This document shows, piece by piece, positions 16,557 to 28,500 of a stretch of 64,000 bases of DNA. Each line of letters opens with the position of its first letter. Within the stretch, counting starts at the first letter, position 1. Source of the stretch: Chryseobacterium aahli. Its GTDB lineage: Bacteria > Bacteroidota > Bacteroidia > Flavobacteriales > Weeksellaceae. Location of the stretch: the NCBI RefSeq assembly GCF_022699665.1, contig NZ_JALDNB010000010.1, positions 62,001 through 126,000 of the forward strand. The letters run 5' to 3'. Made by a program: the position numbers and the translations under genes. The notes under the pieces were generated by a model. That model was not told where the DNA came from and ran no database searches. It was given only the letters and a program-made list of their open reading frames with translations.

Positions 16557-19500
16557 ATGCAAAGATATTCAAAGATTTTGTTCCTATTCCTTTTGTTGTT
16601 GAGTTTTTCATTGGTTTTTTCGCAAAACTATTATGATCAGCAATGGAAAAAAGTACAAGAAAGTACGGGTAAAGGAAATTTTAAATCTACTCTGCCTACT
16701 ATTTTAGACATACAAAATCACGCCATGAAAGAAAATAATGCTCTGCAATTAATCCGTTCTTTGAAAGCGGAATTTAGTATTGTGAATCAGACTTCAGATG
16801 ATGATAAAAATGATTCGGCTTCAAAATTTTTTGTAAAACTTCAAAATGCAGAAAAGAACCTGAAAGGGGATGATCTTTTGGTGTATAAAGTTTTGTTATC
16901 CGGTTTTATGTTCGATTATTATAATGAGCATTCTTGGCAGATTAACGGAAGAACGAACATGAATTCTCAGGATGTTTCGCAAATTGAAACATGGAGTAAG
17001 CTTGATTTTAAAAACTATTTAAGCAAAAATCTTAAAGAGCTTGACCAACAAAGCCAACCAATGAAAAAAGTGTCTTTTGCAAAGTATAAAGATGCTTTTA
17101 CTAATACGAATGATATTGCATATTTCCCGACTTTGCTGGATTGGTACTCGTTAAAAAAAGTGAGTTTTTTATCGGATAATGGATTGTTCACAAAGAATGA
17201 ACTGACCGAAAACAGAAATACAATCAATACAATTTTTGATGAACTAATCGCTCAGAATTCAGGAAATGCAAAGTTGTACTTTATGCATCAGAAGTTATCT
17301 GAGAATTGCCAGTTTACTCAATGTAAAGATAAATTAGAGCAACTTCAAAATTTAGTTAAATCTAATATTGATGGCGATTACAAAGTTCTTGTGATGGAAG
17401 AAATCATGAATGAACTGATCATTAAAAATAAACAAAAAGAAGCTTTAGCAATTGGAAATCAGGCGAAAACACAATATCCGAAATCTCCTTTCATTGAAAA
17501 TATTAAAAATAAAGAAAATCAGATTGTTAATCCTTTTTTAAGTATAAAATATGAACAGCAAACCCAGCCGGATAAACCTATTCATTTGGTTGCGGAGTTT
17601 AAAAATGTCAAAGAATTTTCAGTGAATATTTATGAAGTGAAAGATAATTATCAGTCATTCATGCAATATTCAAGAAATCCTTATAACGATGCGTATTCTA
17701 AAGTGAAAAAAACGTTGGTGAGAAAAGAAATTTTCCAGTTGAATGATCCTCAAGATTATCAGCTTCACAAAACGTCATTGGAAATTAAACCACTTTCATC
17801 AGGGATTTACGTTGCAGAATATCAGGTTTCAGGAGCAAAAAGCGATGATGAAAATAACAATCAGAATTTCTATTTTTTAGTTTCAAATCATAAGATTATC
17901 TATCAATCTAAAAATGATAGAAATCAACTTTCTAATGAGTTGAAATTGGTCAATGCTGAAAATGGGAAACCAATTAATAATGAAAATCTGACTTTTCATG
18001 AATTTGTACAAAACAAAACTTTAAATAAAATTGCAGGTAAAACTGACGAAAAAGGAGTTTTCAAATTTCCGAATACCACAAGTACAGATTACTACAGAAC
18101 ATTTTTAATTCAGCAACCGAAAACGAATGACTTTCAGATTATGGAAGTGTATGGCAATCGAGGAAATGCTGAAGATTATAATCCCAACAAACAAACGCTT
18201 ACAAAAGCTCAGATTTTTATAGACAGAGCCATTTACAGACCGGGACAAACCGTTTATTTTAAAGTAATCAATACGAGAATTGAAAAAGAGATAGAATCGG
18301 TTGTATCTAATTTAAAGCAAAAAATAACTTTAAAAGACACCAATAATCAGGAGGTTTCATTTCAGGATTTTACTACGAATGAATTTGGTTCTTATCATGG
18401 AAGTTTTGTTTTGCCAAAAGGAAAACTGAACGGGAATTTTACCATTTCAACTGATGGGAATTCAAATGGCTATAAATATTTTCAGGTTGAAGAATACAAA
18501 CGCCCAAAATTTGAAGTGACTTTCGAGCCTGTAAAAGATGAATATAAATACGGACAAACTATCGAGCTGAAAGGAAAGGCAATGATGTTTTCCGGTGTTG
18601 CATTGAGCAATACAAACGTTAATTACGAAATCAAAAAACAAAATATCCGTTGGAGATATTTTCCATGGTATCCAAACGATAACGATAATGAGAACTCAAT
18701 TTTAGGTGAAGCAAAAACCAATGAAAAAGGAGAGTTTACCATAAAATTAAATCTTAAAAAAGATGAAAAATTAGAAGGAATTCAGATTGATAATTACCAG
18801 ATCAGTGCTTCGGCAACAGACATCAATGGAGAAACACAAACGACAAACACCAATCTGAAAGTTGCCTCAATTTCTCATTATATCAAAGCTGATGAGATTA
18901 AAAACATTTTCGCAGATGAAAATGTAAAGTTGAAAGTTGAAACTAAAAACTACAACGAACAAAATCTAAAAAAATCGTATCAGGTAAAACTTTCAAAGCT
19001 GGAAACTCCGAACAGGATTTTTAGAGATCAATTCAAATCCGAGATTCAAAATCTTCCGAAGTTTTCAAAAGAAGAATTTATCAGCAAGTTTCCACATGAT
19101 TTGTATGATAAAAATGACGAAGTTAAGAACTGGAAATCAACAATCGTTTTTGAAAAAACACAACAGTCAGTAACTGACAATGTAAAACAACCAGCTAACC
19201 TCGATTTAGGAAAATTAGAAGCTGGAGATTATCAGTTAGAATTGTATAATATCGAAGGTAAAGACACCATAAAATCAACTCAGAATTTCAGTGTTTGGGA
19301 TAAAAAATCCTTAAAACCGAATCAGAAAACTTTTCTGACTGTTCTAGAACCAAAAGATGAATTTTCAAGGGGAGAGAAAGCAAAAATTTATGTGTATTCT
19401 GCAATTCCCGATGCTTTGGTTAATGTTTTTGTACAGGATGGTTCGGGAAAAACAATTTCCGAAGTTCAGAAATTTAAAAATGGAATTTTAGAATATACGG

Positions 19501-22496
19501 TTGATGTTCCTAAAGAAAAAAGCGTTACGAATTTAAATGTTCAGTTTCAGGTTGTTGCTTTCAATGATGTGCAGACGGAAACGGTTAATTTAAAGATAAA
19601 AGATACCGAACAGCCATTGAAAATAGAGACGGTGACGTTTAGAGATAAATTAGAACCGAATTCTAAAGAAAAATGGACGGTGAAAATTTCAGGAAATGAC
19701 AGAGAAAAAATCTATGCTGAAGTTTTAGCCAATATGTATGACATGTCTTTGGATCAGTTTGCGGTGAATACTTTTGCTTGGCAAAATTTGTACAGACCTT
19801 ACTCTATAACAAGCTCTTATACAATCCGTGAAAATCTTGAAGAAAAATACTTTCAAAGTAGGATGGAATATTTTGATGGGAAATATGTGGATGTTCCACA
19901 GTTTAATTGGTTTGATCGCTATAGTTTTCTAAATTCTTTGCAAGGCGAAGTTGCAGGTCTTTCAGTTCAGGAAGGTGTGAAATCAGCTGCATACTCTCCA
20001 CCACCCCCTCCACCAACAGGTGGAGCTAGGGCGAACGCAGTGAAAATGAAAGCAGTCGCTGAGGACAAAATTGAAGTAGTTCAAAATGTTGTTCCTGAAT
20101 CAATGAAAGCTCCAAAAATAGAAACTCCACCGCTTGCAGAAAACGATTTGGATAACATTGGAATCCGTCAAAATCTAAACGAAACCGCCTTCTTCTATCC
20201 AGATTTAAAAACCGATTCCGACGGAAACGTCAACTTCGAATTTACTTCTCCGGAAGCTCTTACAAAATGGAAATTGATGTTCTTAGCTCATACAAAAGAC
20301 GCAAGAGCAGCAACTCTGGAAAAAGAAGTGGTGACGCAGAAAGAATTTTCGGTTGCTCCAAACTATCCGAGATTTTTGAGAGAAGGAGATGAATTAAATT
20401 TGCAATCAAAATTATCCAATTTAACCAGCAAAAAGTTAAGCGGTTCTGCACAACTGCAGATTCTTGATGCTTTCACAAACGAAGATATTTCTGAGAAATT
20501 TGGGTTGAGTTCGTTGACTGCAGTTTCCGGTTATAATAAAGAACAATCTTTCTCATTAGATGAAAACGAAAATTCAGCGTTAACCTGGAAAGTAAAAGTT
20601 CCGAATAACGTTTCATCAATTATTCTGAAAGTCGTTGCAAAAGCAGGACAATATTCTGATGGCGAACAAAAAGCAATCGCTGTTCTTCCAAACAGAATGT
20701 TGGTTACAGACGCTTTGCCAATTTTTGTGAAAGAAGGCGAAACAAAAACTTTTGTTTTAGAAAACCTTAAAAATACCAATTCAACGACCTTATCGAATTT
20801 ATCAAATACTTTGGAGTTGACGACGAACCCGATTTGGGAGATTATGTTTGCGCTTCCAAGTCTTAAAAATGATCAGAATAATTCTGCAGATGTTATTTTC
20901 AACAAATGGTTTGCAGATGTTTTGGCTTCTGAAATTTTTAGAGCCAATCCGAAATTGAAAACGGTCTTTGAAGAATATCAGAGCAAAGGATTATTAAATT
21001 CAAATCTTGAAAAAAATCAGGAGCTGAAACAGTTATTACTTGATGAAACTCCGTGGGTTTTGGAAAGTAAAAATGAAGAAGAGCAGATAAAGAAACTGGC
21101 ATTGTTGTTTGATGCCAATACCATGAAAAATTCAATCAACCAGGATTGGGATGATTTCAAAAAACTGCAAAACCCTGATGGTGGTTTTTCTTGGTATCAA
21201 GGATATCCTAGTTCTTATGGAACGTCGTTGTATATTCTTAAAAATTTAGGAAAAATCAACGTTTGGTTAAAAGATAATGTGAAAGATTATCAAAGTTCAG
21301 AACAAAAAGAATTGGTGGCGAAATTGGTTCAATATGTTGATAATGAAATCAATAAATATAATGATGTCAAGAAAGAAAACGTCATCAACAATTGGACTTT
21401 AGACTATCTCGACACCCGAAACTATTGGGAGAAACAATATCCGTTAAAAGAAAAAGGAGCAACCTTAAAATCTTTGGTAAAACAAAAAGCCAAAACAACG
21501 AAAATCACTGATTTTACATTTTTCGGATTGCATCGTTTAGCTTTGTTGATGAACGATTATGGCTTGAAAGATGTTTCTGATAAACTATTAAATTATTTAA
21601 AAGAAACTTCAGTAGATTCAAAAACACAAGGCATCTACTGGAAACAAAACCTTGATGATTGGGGTTGGTTTAGTTCTAAAGTAGTGAATCATGCAGGAGC
21701 TTTGGAAACTTTCAATAAATTGAAACCAAATGATCAGAAATTTATCGAAGACATGAAAATTTGGTTAATCACGCAGAAAGAAGTCAATTCTTGGGGAAGT
21801 TCAAGAGGAACTTCGGAAGTGATTTTTACGATTTTAAATTCAGGAAAATCATGGACGTCAGCAGACAGCGACAAAGCAACCATCGTTTGGGGCGGAAAAG
21901 AATTAAAACCGGAAACTCAGGCGACAGGTTATGTGAAATCTACTTTGAAAACCGATGTTTTAGATAAAAATTTAGCCATGGTAACCGTTACAAAACCAGG
22001 CGCAGGAATTGTTCAGGGCGGATTATTCTGGCAGTATTATGAAGATTTAGATAAAATAAAATCTTCTGAGAATTACATATCCATAACGAAAGAATTGTAT
22101 AAAAAAATCAAAACCGTCAATGGTGAAGAATTGCAAAAAATATCTCCTGAAACTCCTTTGAAAGTTGGTGATAAAGTAACCGTAAGAATGGTTTTAAATA
22201 CTGACAGAGCAATGGAATTTATCCATATCAAAGATATGCGAGCTGCAGGATTTGAGCCTGTAGATGTCATTTCAGGTTATCAATGGAAAAATAATTTGGG
22301 ATATTATCAGTCGACAAAAGATGCGTCTACCAATTTCTATATTCAGTATATGCCGAAAGGAAAATATGTGTTTGAATATGACTTTGTAGCGAACGCATCC
22401 GGAAAATTCTCAAACGGAATTACAACCATACAAAACTATTATGCGCCGCAGATGAATGCTCACACAAAAGGTTCCAATGTGGAAATTGTGGAATAA
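16557..22496 (+). CDS. Alpha-2-macroglobulin family protein, copy 1 (thioester-less, SusC-plug-like insert)
   Basis: 1979 residues with signal peptide (LLLLSFSLVFSQ). The N-terminal about 330 residues are helical, followed by macroglobulin (MG) domains: the MG2 signature FIDRAIYRPGQTVYFKV is near residue 553, the A2M segment NETAFFYPD with ALTKWKLMFLAHTKD is near 1206-1230, and the alpha-helical thioester-domain region around PDGGFSWYQGYPSSYG is near 1540. The Cys-Gly-Glu-Gln thioester is absent: after FALPSL comes KNDQNNSADVIFNKWFADVL with no cysteine. Bacterial A2Ms are periplasmic or surface protease traps. Unusually, NSLQGEVAGLSVQEG near residue 1125 and a PPPPPP run near 1146 precede the A2M segment. 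It is followed by a paralogue 102 bp downstream. Confidence 0.9.
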   Translation: MQRYSKILFLFLLLLSFSLVFSQNYYDQQWKKVQESTGKGNFKSTLPTILDIQNHAMKENNALQLIRSLKAEFSIVNQTSDDDKNDSASKFFVKLQNAEKNLKGDDLLVYKVLLSGFMFDYYNEHSWQINGRTNMNSQDVSQIETWSKLDFKNYLSKNLKELDQQSQPMKKVSFAKYKDAFTNTNDIAYFPTLLDWYSLKKVSFLSDNGLFTKNELTENRNTINTIFDELIAQNSGNAKLYFMHQKLSENCQFTQCKDKLEQLQNLVKSNIDGDYKVLVMEEIMNELIIKNKQKEALAIGNQAKTQYPKSPFIENIKNKENQIVNPFLSIKYEQQTQPDKPIHLVAEFKNVKEFSVNIYEVKDNYQSFMQYSRNPYNDAYSKVKKTLVRKEIFQLNDPQDYQLHKTSLEIKPLSSGIYVAEYQVSGAKSDDENNNQNFYFLVSNHKIIYQSKNDRNQLSNELKLVNAENGKPINNENLTFHEFVQNKTLNKIAGKTDEKGVFKFPNTTSTDYYRTFLIQQPKTNDFQIMEVYGNRGNAEDYNPNKQTLTKAQIFIDRAIYRPGQTVYFKVINTRIEKEIESVVSNLKQKITLKDTNNQEVSFQDFTTNEFGSYHGSFVLPKGKLNGNFTISTDGNSNGYKYFQVEEYKRPKFEVTFEPVKDEYKYGQTIELKGKAMMFSGVALSNTNVNYEIKKQNIRWRYFPWYPNDNDNENSILGEAKTNEKGEFTIKLNLKKDEKLEGIQIDNYQISASATDINGETQTTNTNLKVASISHYIKADEIKNIFADENVKLKVETKNYNEQNLKKSYQVKLSKLETPNRIFRDQFKSEIQNLPKFSKEEFISKFPHDLYDKNDEVKNWKSTIVFEKTQQSVTDNVKQPANLDLGKLEAGDYQLELYNIEGKDTIKSTQNFSVWDKKSLKPNQKTFLTVLEPKDEFSRGEKAKIYVYSAIPDALVNVFVQDGSGKTISEVQKFKNGILEYTVDVPKEKSVTNLNVQFQVVAFNDVQTETVNLKIKDTEQPLKIETVTFRDKLEPNSKEKWTVKISGNDREKIYAEVLANMYDMSLDQFAVNTFAWQNLYRPYSITSSYTIRENLEEKYFQSRMEYFDGKYVDVPQFNWFDRYSFLNSLQGEVAGLSVQEGVKSAAYSPPPPPPTGGARANAVKMKAVAEDKIEVVQNVVPESMKAPKIETPPLAENDLDNIGIRQNLNETAFFYPDLKTDSDGNVNFEFTSPEALTKWKLMFLAHTKDARAATLEKEVVTQKEFSVAPNYPRFLREGDELNLQSKLSNLTSKKLSGSAQLQILDAFTNEDISEKFGLSSLTAVSGYNKEQSFSLDENENSALTWKVKVPNNVSSIILKVVAKAGQYSDGEQKAIAVLPNRMLVTDALPIFVKEGETKTFVLENLKNTNSTTLSNLSNTLELTTNPIWEIMFALPSLKNDQNNSADVIFNKWFADVLASEIFRANPKLKTVFEEYQSKGLLNSNLEKNQELKQLLLDETPWVLESKNEEEQIKKLALLFDANTMKNSINQDWDDFKKLQNPDGGFSWYQGYPSSYGTSLYILKNLGKINVWLKDNVKDYQSSEQKELVAKLVQYVDNEINKYNDVKKENVINNWTLDYLDTRNYWEKQYPLKEKGATLKSLVKQKAKTTKITDFTFFGLHRLALLMNDYGLKDVSDKLLNYLKETSVDSKTQGIYWKQNLDDWGWFSSKVVNHAGALETFNKLKPNDQKFIEDMKIWLITQKEVNSWGSSRGTSEVIFTILNSGKSWTSADSDKATIVWGGKELKPETQATGYVKSTLKTDVLDKNLAMVTVTKPGAGIVQGGLFWQYYEDLDKIKSSENYISITKELYKKIKTVNGEELQKISPETPLKVGDKVTVRMVLNTDRAMEFIHIKDMRAAGFEPVDVISGYQWKNNLGYYQSTKDASTNFYIQYMPKGKYVFEYDFVANASGKFSNGITTIQNYYAPQMNAHTKGSNVEIVE

Positions 22497-22516
22497 TCAC
22501 ATATAAATTCAAATGT

Positions 22517-22540
22517 AAAACGGCAGTTTTCTGTCGTTTT
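22517..22540 (+). terminator. Intrinsic terminator after A2M copy 1
   Basis: A 10-bp stem (AAAACGGCAG / CTGTCGTTTT, one G-T pair) with a TTTT loop is followed by TTTTG. It separates the two A2M genes, so the second probably has its own promoter. Confidence 0.7.
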
Positions 22541-22598
22541 TTTTGTGAAATATTTTGATTAGATTTATGGGATTCTTTACGAATTTTAAATACAAAGC

Positions 22599-25500
22599 AT
22601 GAAAAAATTATTAATTATATTTTCAGTACTCATTTCCTACACTGCATTTTCCCAAAGTTTCTACGAAACAAAATGGAAGAAAGTTGCAGAAAGTTATAGC
22701 GAAGGTTTCTACAAATCTAGTTTGCCAATTATTCTGGAAATTCAAAAGCAGGCAATAAAAGATGGAAATGACGCTCAATTGATTCGGTCTTTGAAAGCGG
22801 AATTTGCGATTACAAAAGATACCAAAGACGATGTGAAAAATGATTTGTCTTCGGTGTTTTTTGCAAAAATTGATAAAACAGAAAAATTCTTAAAGGGCGA
22901 TAATTTATATCTTTTTCAAGTGCTTAAAATGGAATTTGTGAATGATTACTTTCAGCAGAATTCTTGGAGAATCGCACAGAGAACAAATAGTGATAATGGT
23001 AAACTTTCTGAAATAGAATTATGGACAAAATTAGATTTTAAGAATTTCTTTACTAAAGAATTTGCCTATTTCGAAACAAAAAACAATGAATTTAAAAATA
23101 TAAAACTCGAAAAATATTCAGCAATTTTTGAAGGCGAGCGAGATTTTCAATTTTACAACACGCTTTATGAATGGAAAACCAATCAATATATTACGTATTT
23201 AAGAAGTGATTATATCTTCACCAACGATGAACAGGAAGTAAATAATGCGAAAATTGTTTCGCTTTATGATCAATTAATCGAAAACAATTCGGGTAATTCT
23301 AAATTATATTTTCAGCATCAAAAAATTAATTTTAAAGCATCGAAAAATTTAATAAAAGATAAATTACCAGAACTGGAAACGCTTTTAAACTCTAATATTA
23401 ATGGTGATTACAAAATTTTCATCACTTTTGATATTGCCAATCTTTTAAATGGTAAAAATGAGAAGAAACGTGCAGTAGAGCTTCTTAGAAAAACCAAATC
23501 TGATTTCCCCAATTCCAAATTTCTAAATAATATCATCAATTTAGAAAATACGATTACACAACCTTCAATAAAACTACAATATCAACTCAATATTGAACCT
23601 GAAAAACCCATTCATTTGGTTGTAGAGCACTCCAATGTTTCGCAATTAAAATTGGAAGTTTTCAAAATAGAAGAACTGACTAAAAATTTGAAATATATCA
23701 ATAATATTGAGACTTATGGGATTAATATTAACTATTATAATCAAGGTTACGTTCAAATTGATAAAAAAATTGAATCTAAATTAATAAGAACTGAAAACAT
23801 TTCACTTCCCAATTTACAAGATTTTCTTACAAAGAAAACTTCTATAGATTTGAAACCTTTAGAAAGAGGAGTGTATTATTTACGATATAATAATTTTGAA
23901 AAAGGGGAACAATTTATCATGTTTTTTGTTTCAGATGCCAGAATTGTAATATTAAATAAAGATAAACCACAGCTTGAATATCAATGGGTGAAAAGTGATA
24001 ATGGAAATGCCAATAAACAAGATCGGGTGGATATTTTTCCTACAAATGAGTTTTACGATGGTGTAGCAAGAAGTTGTTTTTTGAAGACAGGAAAAGACGG
24101 TTCTTTTAGTATTGCTGAATTAAATTCTAGAAATTACGATGGATATTTTCAATCATTTATCCTTCAAAATCCCGAAACAAGCGACACTAGTTTATATGCA
24201 GCTTATGATTATAATAGATATGAAAACTATAACCGAGAAATTTCTCAAATATTTTTAGATAGAGCCATTTATCGGCCTGAACAAACTGTTTTGTTCAAGG
24301 TTATTTTAACCAAAGAAGGGGAGAAAAGAGATATTGTGGTTCCCAATCTTCCTATTGAAGTAGCACTATATGATGCAAATAGTAAGGAAGTATCAAAGCA
24401 ACAATTAAAAACCAATGAATTCGGTTCTGTACAGGGAAGTTTTATTTTACCAAAAGGTTTATTAAATGGTCAATTTAGAATTCAAGTAAATACTTATCCT
24501 TATGACAGTAGCAAATATTTTGCAGTTGAAGAATACAAAAGACCCAAATTTGAAATTATTTTTGATGATTTAAAAGAGGAATACAAATACGGAAAAACCA
24601 TCGAACTTACCGGGAAGGCGACTTCATATTCTGGTGTTCCGCTGGGAGATGTAGATGTAAAATATGAAATCAAGAAACAAAATATTCGCTGGAGGTATTT
24701 CTGGTGGTATCCACAAGTTTATACTGCTGAAAATTCTATTATTGGAAAAGCAAAAACCAATGAAAAAGGAGAGTTTACTATAAAAGTAGATTTAAAAAAA
24801 GATGAAAAAATAGAAGGAATTCAGATCGATAATTATGAAGTGAATGCTTCCGTCACTGATATTTCCGGCGAAACCCAAAGCGAAAAAATCGATGTAAAAG
24901 TCGCAACTGTTTCTCATTACATAGAAGTGGGAAAAATTGGAGAAGTTTTTAATTCGGAAGAGGTAATTGCTGATGTGAAAATGAAAAATTACAACGACCA
25001 GATTTTACATAAAACTTATAACGTAGAATTATATAAGTTAAAAGAACCTGCAAGAATCATTAGAAATAATTTTAAAAGTGCGGTTCAAAATCTTCCAAAA
25101 TTATCCAAAGAAGAATTTTTGAATAAATTTCCACACGATCTTTATGATGAGAATGAAGCACAAAAAAATTGGAAAAAAGAAAAAGTTTTATCCAAAAACA
25201 CTTCCGATGCAAAACTAAATTTGGGAAAATTACACCCAGCTTATTATGAATTGGTACTTTCTAATATCGAAGATAAAGACACTATAAAATCTGTGCAAAC
25301 ATTTGAAGTGTGGAACAAAAGAAAATTAGGAAAAAATCAGTTTCCATTTTTGAAATTAATGAAACAAAAAGGAGATTTTGCAAGAGGAGAAAAAGTTTCA
25401 ATGTATGCTTACAGCGCTATTCCAAACGCTATTGGGACTATTTATATACAAGATGGAAATGGAAAAACGACTACAGAAATTAAAAAATTCCGACAAGGAG

Positions 25501-28500
25501 TTTTAAAATATGAAGTAGAAATTCCAAAGGATAAAGACATCATAAAACTGAATTATCAGATTGGTGTGGTAGGCTTCAATGATTTGCAGAATGAATATGA
25601 CGTAATCAACATTAAAGCAGATGAAATTCCAATAAAAATAGAAGTAACCTCTTTCCGAGATAAAATAGAACCGAATTCCAAAGAAAAGTGGAGTATCAAG
25701 GTCTCTGGAGATCAAAAAGAAAAAATTGTAGCAGAAGTTCTTGCGAATATGTATGATAAATCTTTAGACAAGTTTGCAGTAAATAAATATGATTGGCAAA
25801 AGATCTATAGACCATTTTATCAATTTAAAGACTACAGCAATCCTTCATTTTTAAAGGAAATTTACGATACCAAATATCCAAAACATCTCAATTTCCCTTT
25901 TCCATACCAACCAGATTTCAATTGGTTCAGTATCAATTTTTTCAATGAACTTTTGAAGGAATATAATTTTCTCTCTTCAAATGATACAGATGGTGATGGA
26001 GTTTTAGATTATGAAGACGCTTGTCCAACTGTTCCGGGTATGTCAGAATATAATGGTTGCCCAAAACCAAGACACTCCGCAGTTGCAGAAGTCAGCAGTT
26101 CTATGAAAGACAGTTCCAGATTTGATAAAAAAGAACAAGGAGATCCTGATACAGATAAAAAGCCAGAAGAACTAAAAGCAGAAGAGAAAATAGAAATTCG
26201 GAAAAATCTGAACGAAACCGCTTTTTTCTATCCAAATTTGGTAACGGACAGAGATGGAAATGTTTCTTTTGAGTTTGAAGGACCAGAGGCATTAACGAAA
26301 TGGAAAATGATGTTTCTTGCACACACCAAAGATGGAAGAGCAGCCACTTTGGAGAAAGATGTGATTACCCAAAAAGATTTTTCTGTCACTCCAAATTATC
26401 CAAGATTTTTACGTGAAGGCGACGAATTGGTTTTGCAATCTAAAATCTCAAGTTTGCTGGAAACTGATTTGAATGGGGAAGCAACTTTACAAATTTTGGA
26501 TGCTTTTACCAATGAAGATATTACTTCCCGGTATGAAATAATCGATTCTAAACAAAATTTTAATTTAAAAACTAAAAGCAGCAATGTCGTTAGTTGGAAA
26601 TTGAAAACTCCTTATGGTAAATCTTCAGCAATTATCTTGAGAATTTTGGCGAAAGCAGGAACTTTTTCAGATGGTGAGCAAAGTTCAGTTGCAGTTTTAC
26701 CAAACAGAATGCTGGTTACAGATACACAACCAATTTTCGTGAAAGAAGGGCAAACCAAAACTTTTACGATTAAAAATTTAAAAGAAACTACTTCGAAAAG
26801 CATTGTCAATTATTCCAATACTTTAGAACTTTCTACGAATCCTGTTTGGGAAATTATTTTTGCCTTACCAGATTTGAATGCTTATCTGAATATAAGTTCA
26901 GATGGTGTTTTCAATGCTTGGTTTGCAGATGTAGTTGCTGCAGAAATTTTCAAAGCAAATCCTAAAATGGAGAAAATCTTCAATGAATATCAAGATAATG
27001 ATTTGATGAAAAGCAATCTGGAGAAAAACCAGGAATTGAAACAATTGCTTCTGGAAGAAACGCCTTGGGTTTTAGAATCTGAAAATGAAGAAGACCAAAT
27101 GAAGCGTGTTGCAAGACTGTTTGATGCCAACAAAATGAGGAAATCCATTAATGAAGATTGGGATAGATTATTAAGATATCAAAACAGTGATGGTGGATTT
27201 CCGTGGCTTCCTGGTTATGAAAGTTCGTATTACAATTCCATTTATATTTTAAATAATTTGGGTAAAATAAATGGTTGGTTAAAAGGAAATATGGCAGAGT
27301 ATCAATCTGGGCAAAATAAAATGGTTTCCAGATTAATCAGCTATCTAGATAATTATATTGAATCAAAATGGGATGATGAGAAAGATAATCCTTGGAGTAA
27401 TTTTGCAATAGACTATTTGTACAGCCGGAATTTCTGGGAAAAAGAATATCCGCTAAGCGGAAAAGGCGCAATGATAAAAAAACAAGTAATGGAAAAAGGT
27501 AAAGTAGCGAGATTTACGGATTTTACCTTCTTCGGAATCCATCGTGTAGCATTGCTTTTTGATGATTACGGAATGAAGAATGAATCAAAAAAAATCTTGA
27601 ATTATTTGAAAGAAACTTCTACAGATACCGAAACGCAAGGGCTTTATTGGAAACAAAATTTCAGCGATTGGGGATGGTACAATTCTAAAACTGTAAACCA
27701 TGCAGGAGCGATAGAAGCAGTGGCAAAACTGACGCCGCAAGATCAAAACTTTATAGAAGAAGCTAAAATCTGGTTGGCAACACAGAAAGAAGTGAATTCT
27801 TGGGGAACTTCCCGTGCAACGGCAGAAATTATTTATATTTTCATGAATTCTGGAAAATCTTGGACAGCAGATGAAGCAGATAAAGCAACGGTAATTTGGG
27901 GAGGAAAAAATATTATTGATTTTAATTCTTCAAATAAGTTAGATAAAACTTCAACAGGCTACATTAAAAAAACCGTAAAATCTGAGGTAGTAGATCAATC
28001 TTTGGCAACAGTTACGGTTTCTAAACCTGGACCTGGAATTGCGCAAGGTGGAATTTTCTGGCAATATTATGAAGATCTAGATAAAATAAAATCTTCGGAA
28101 TCTTATATTTCCATCACTAAAGAATTTTATAAAAAAGTAAAAACTGAAAATGGAGATCAATTGGTGAAAATTACAGAAAATTCTCCTGTGAAAGTAGGAG
28201 ATGTAGTCACCATCAGAATGATTTTGAATACGGACAGACCAATGCAGTATGTACATTTGAAAGATATGCGTGCTGCAGGTTTTGAACCAATCGATGTGAT
28301 TTCCACATATCATTGGAAGAATAATTTGGGTTATTATCAAGCAACGAAAGATGCAAGTACCAATTTTTACATACAAAATATGCCGAAAGGAAATTATGTT
28401 TTTGATTACGATTTGGTGGCCAATGCTTCAGGTGATTTCTCCGGCGGAATTGCGACTATGCAGAATTATTACGCACCACAAATGAATGCGCATTCTGAAG

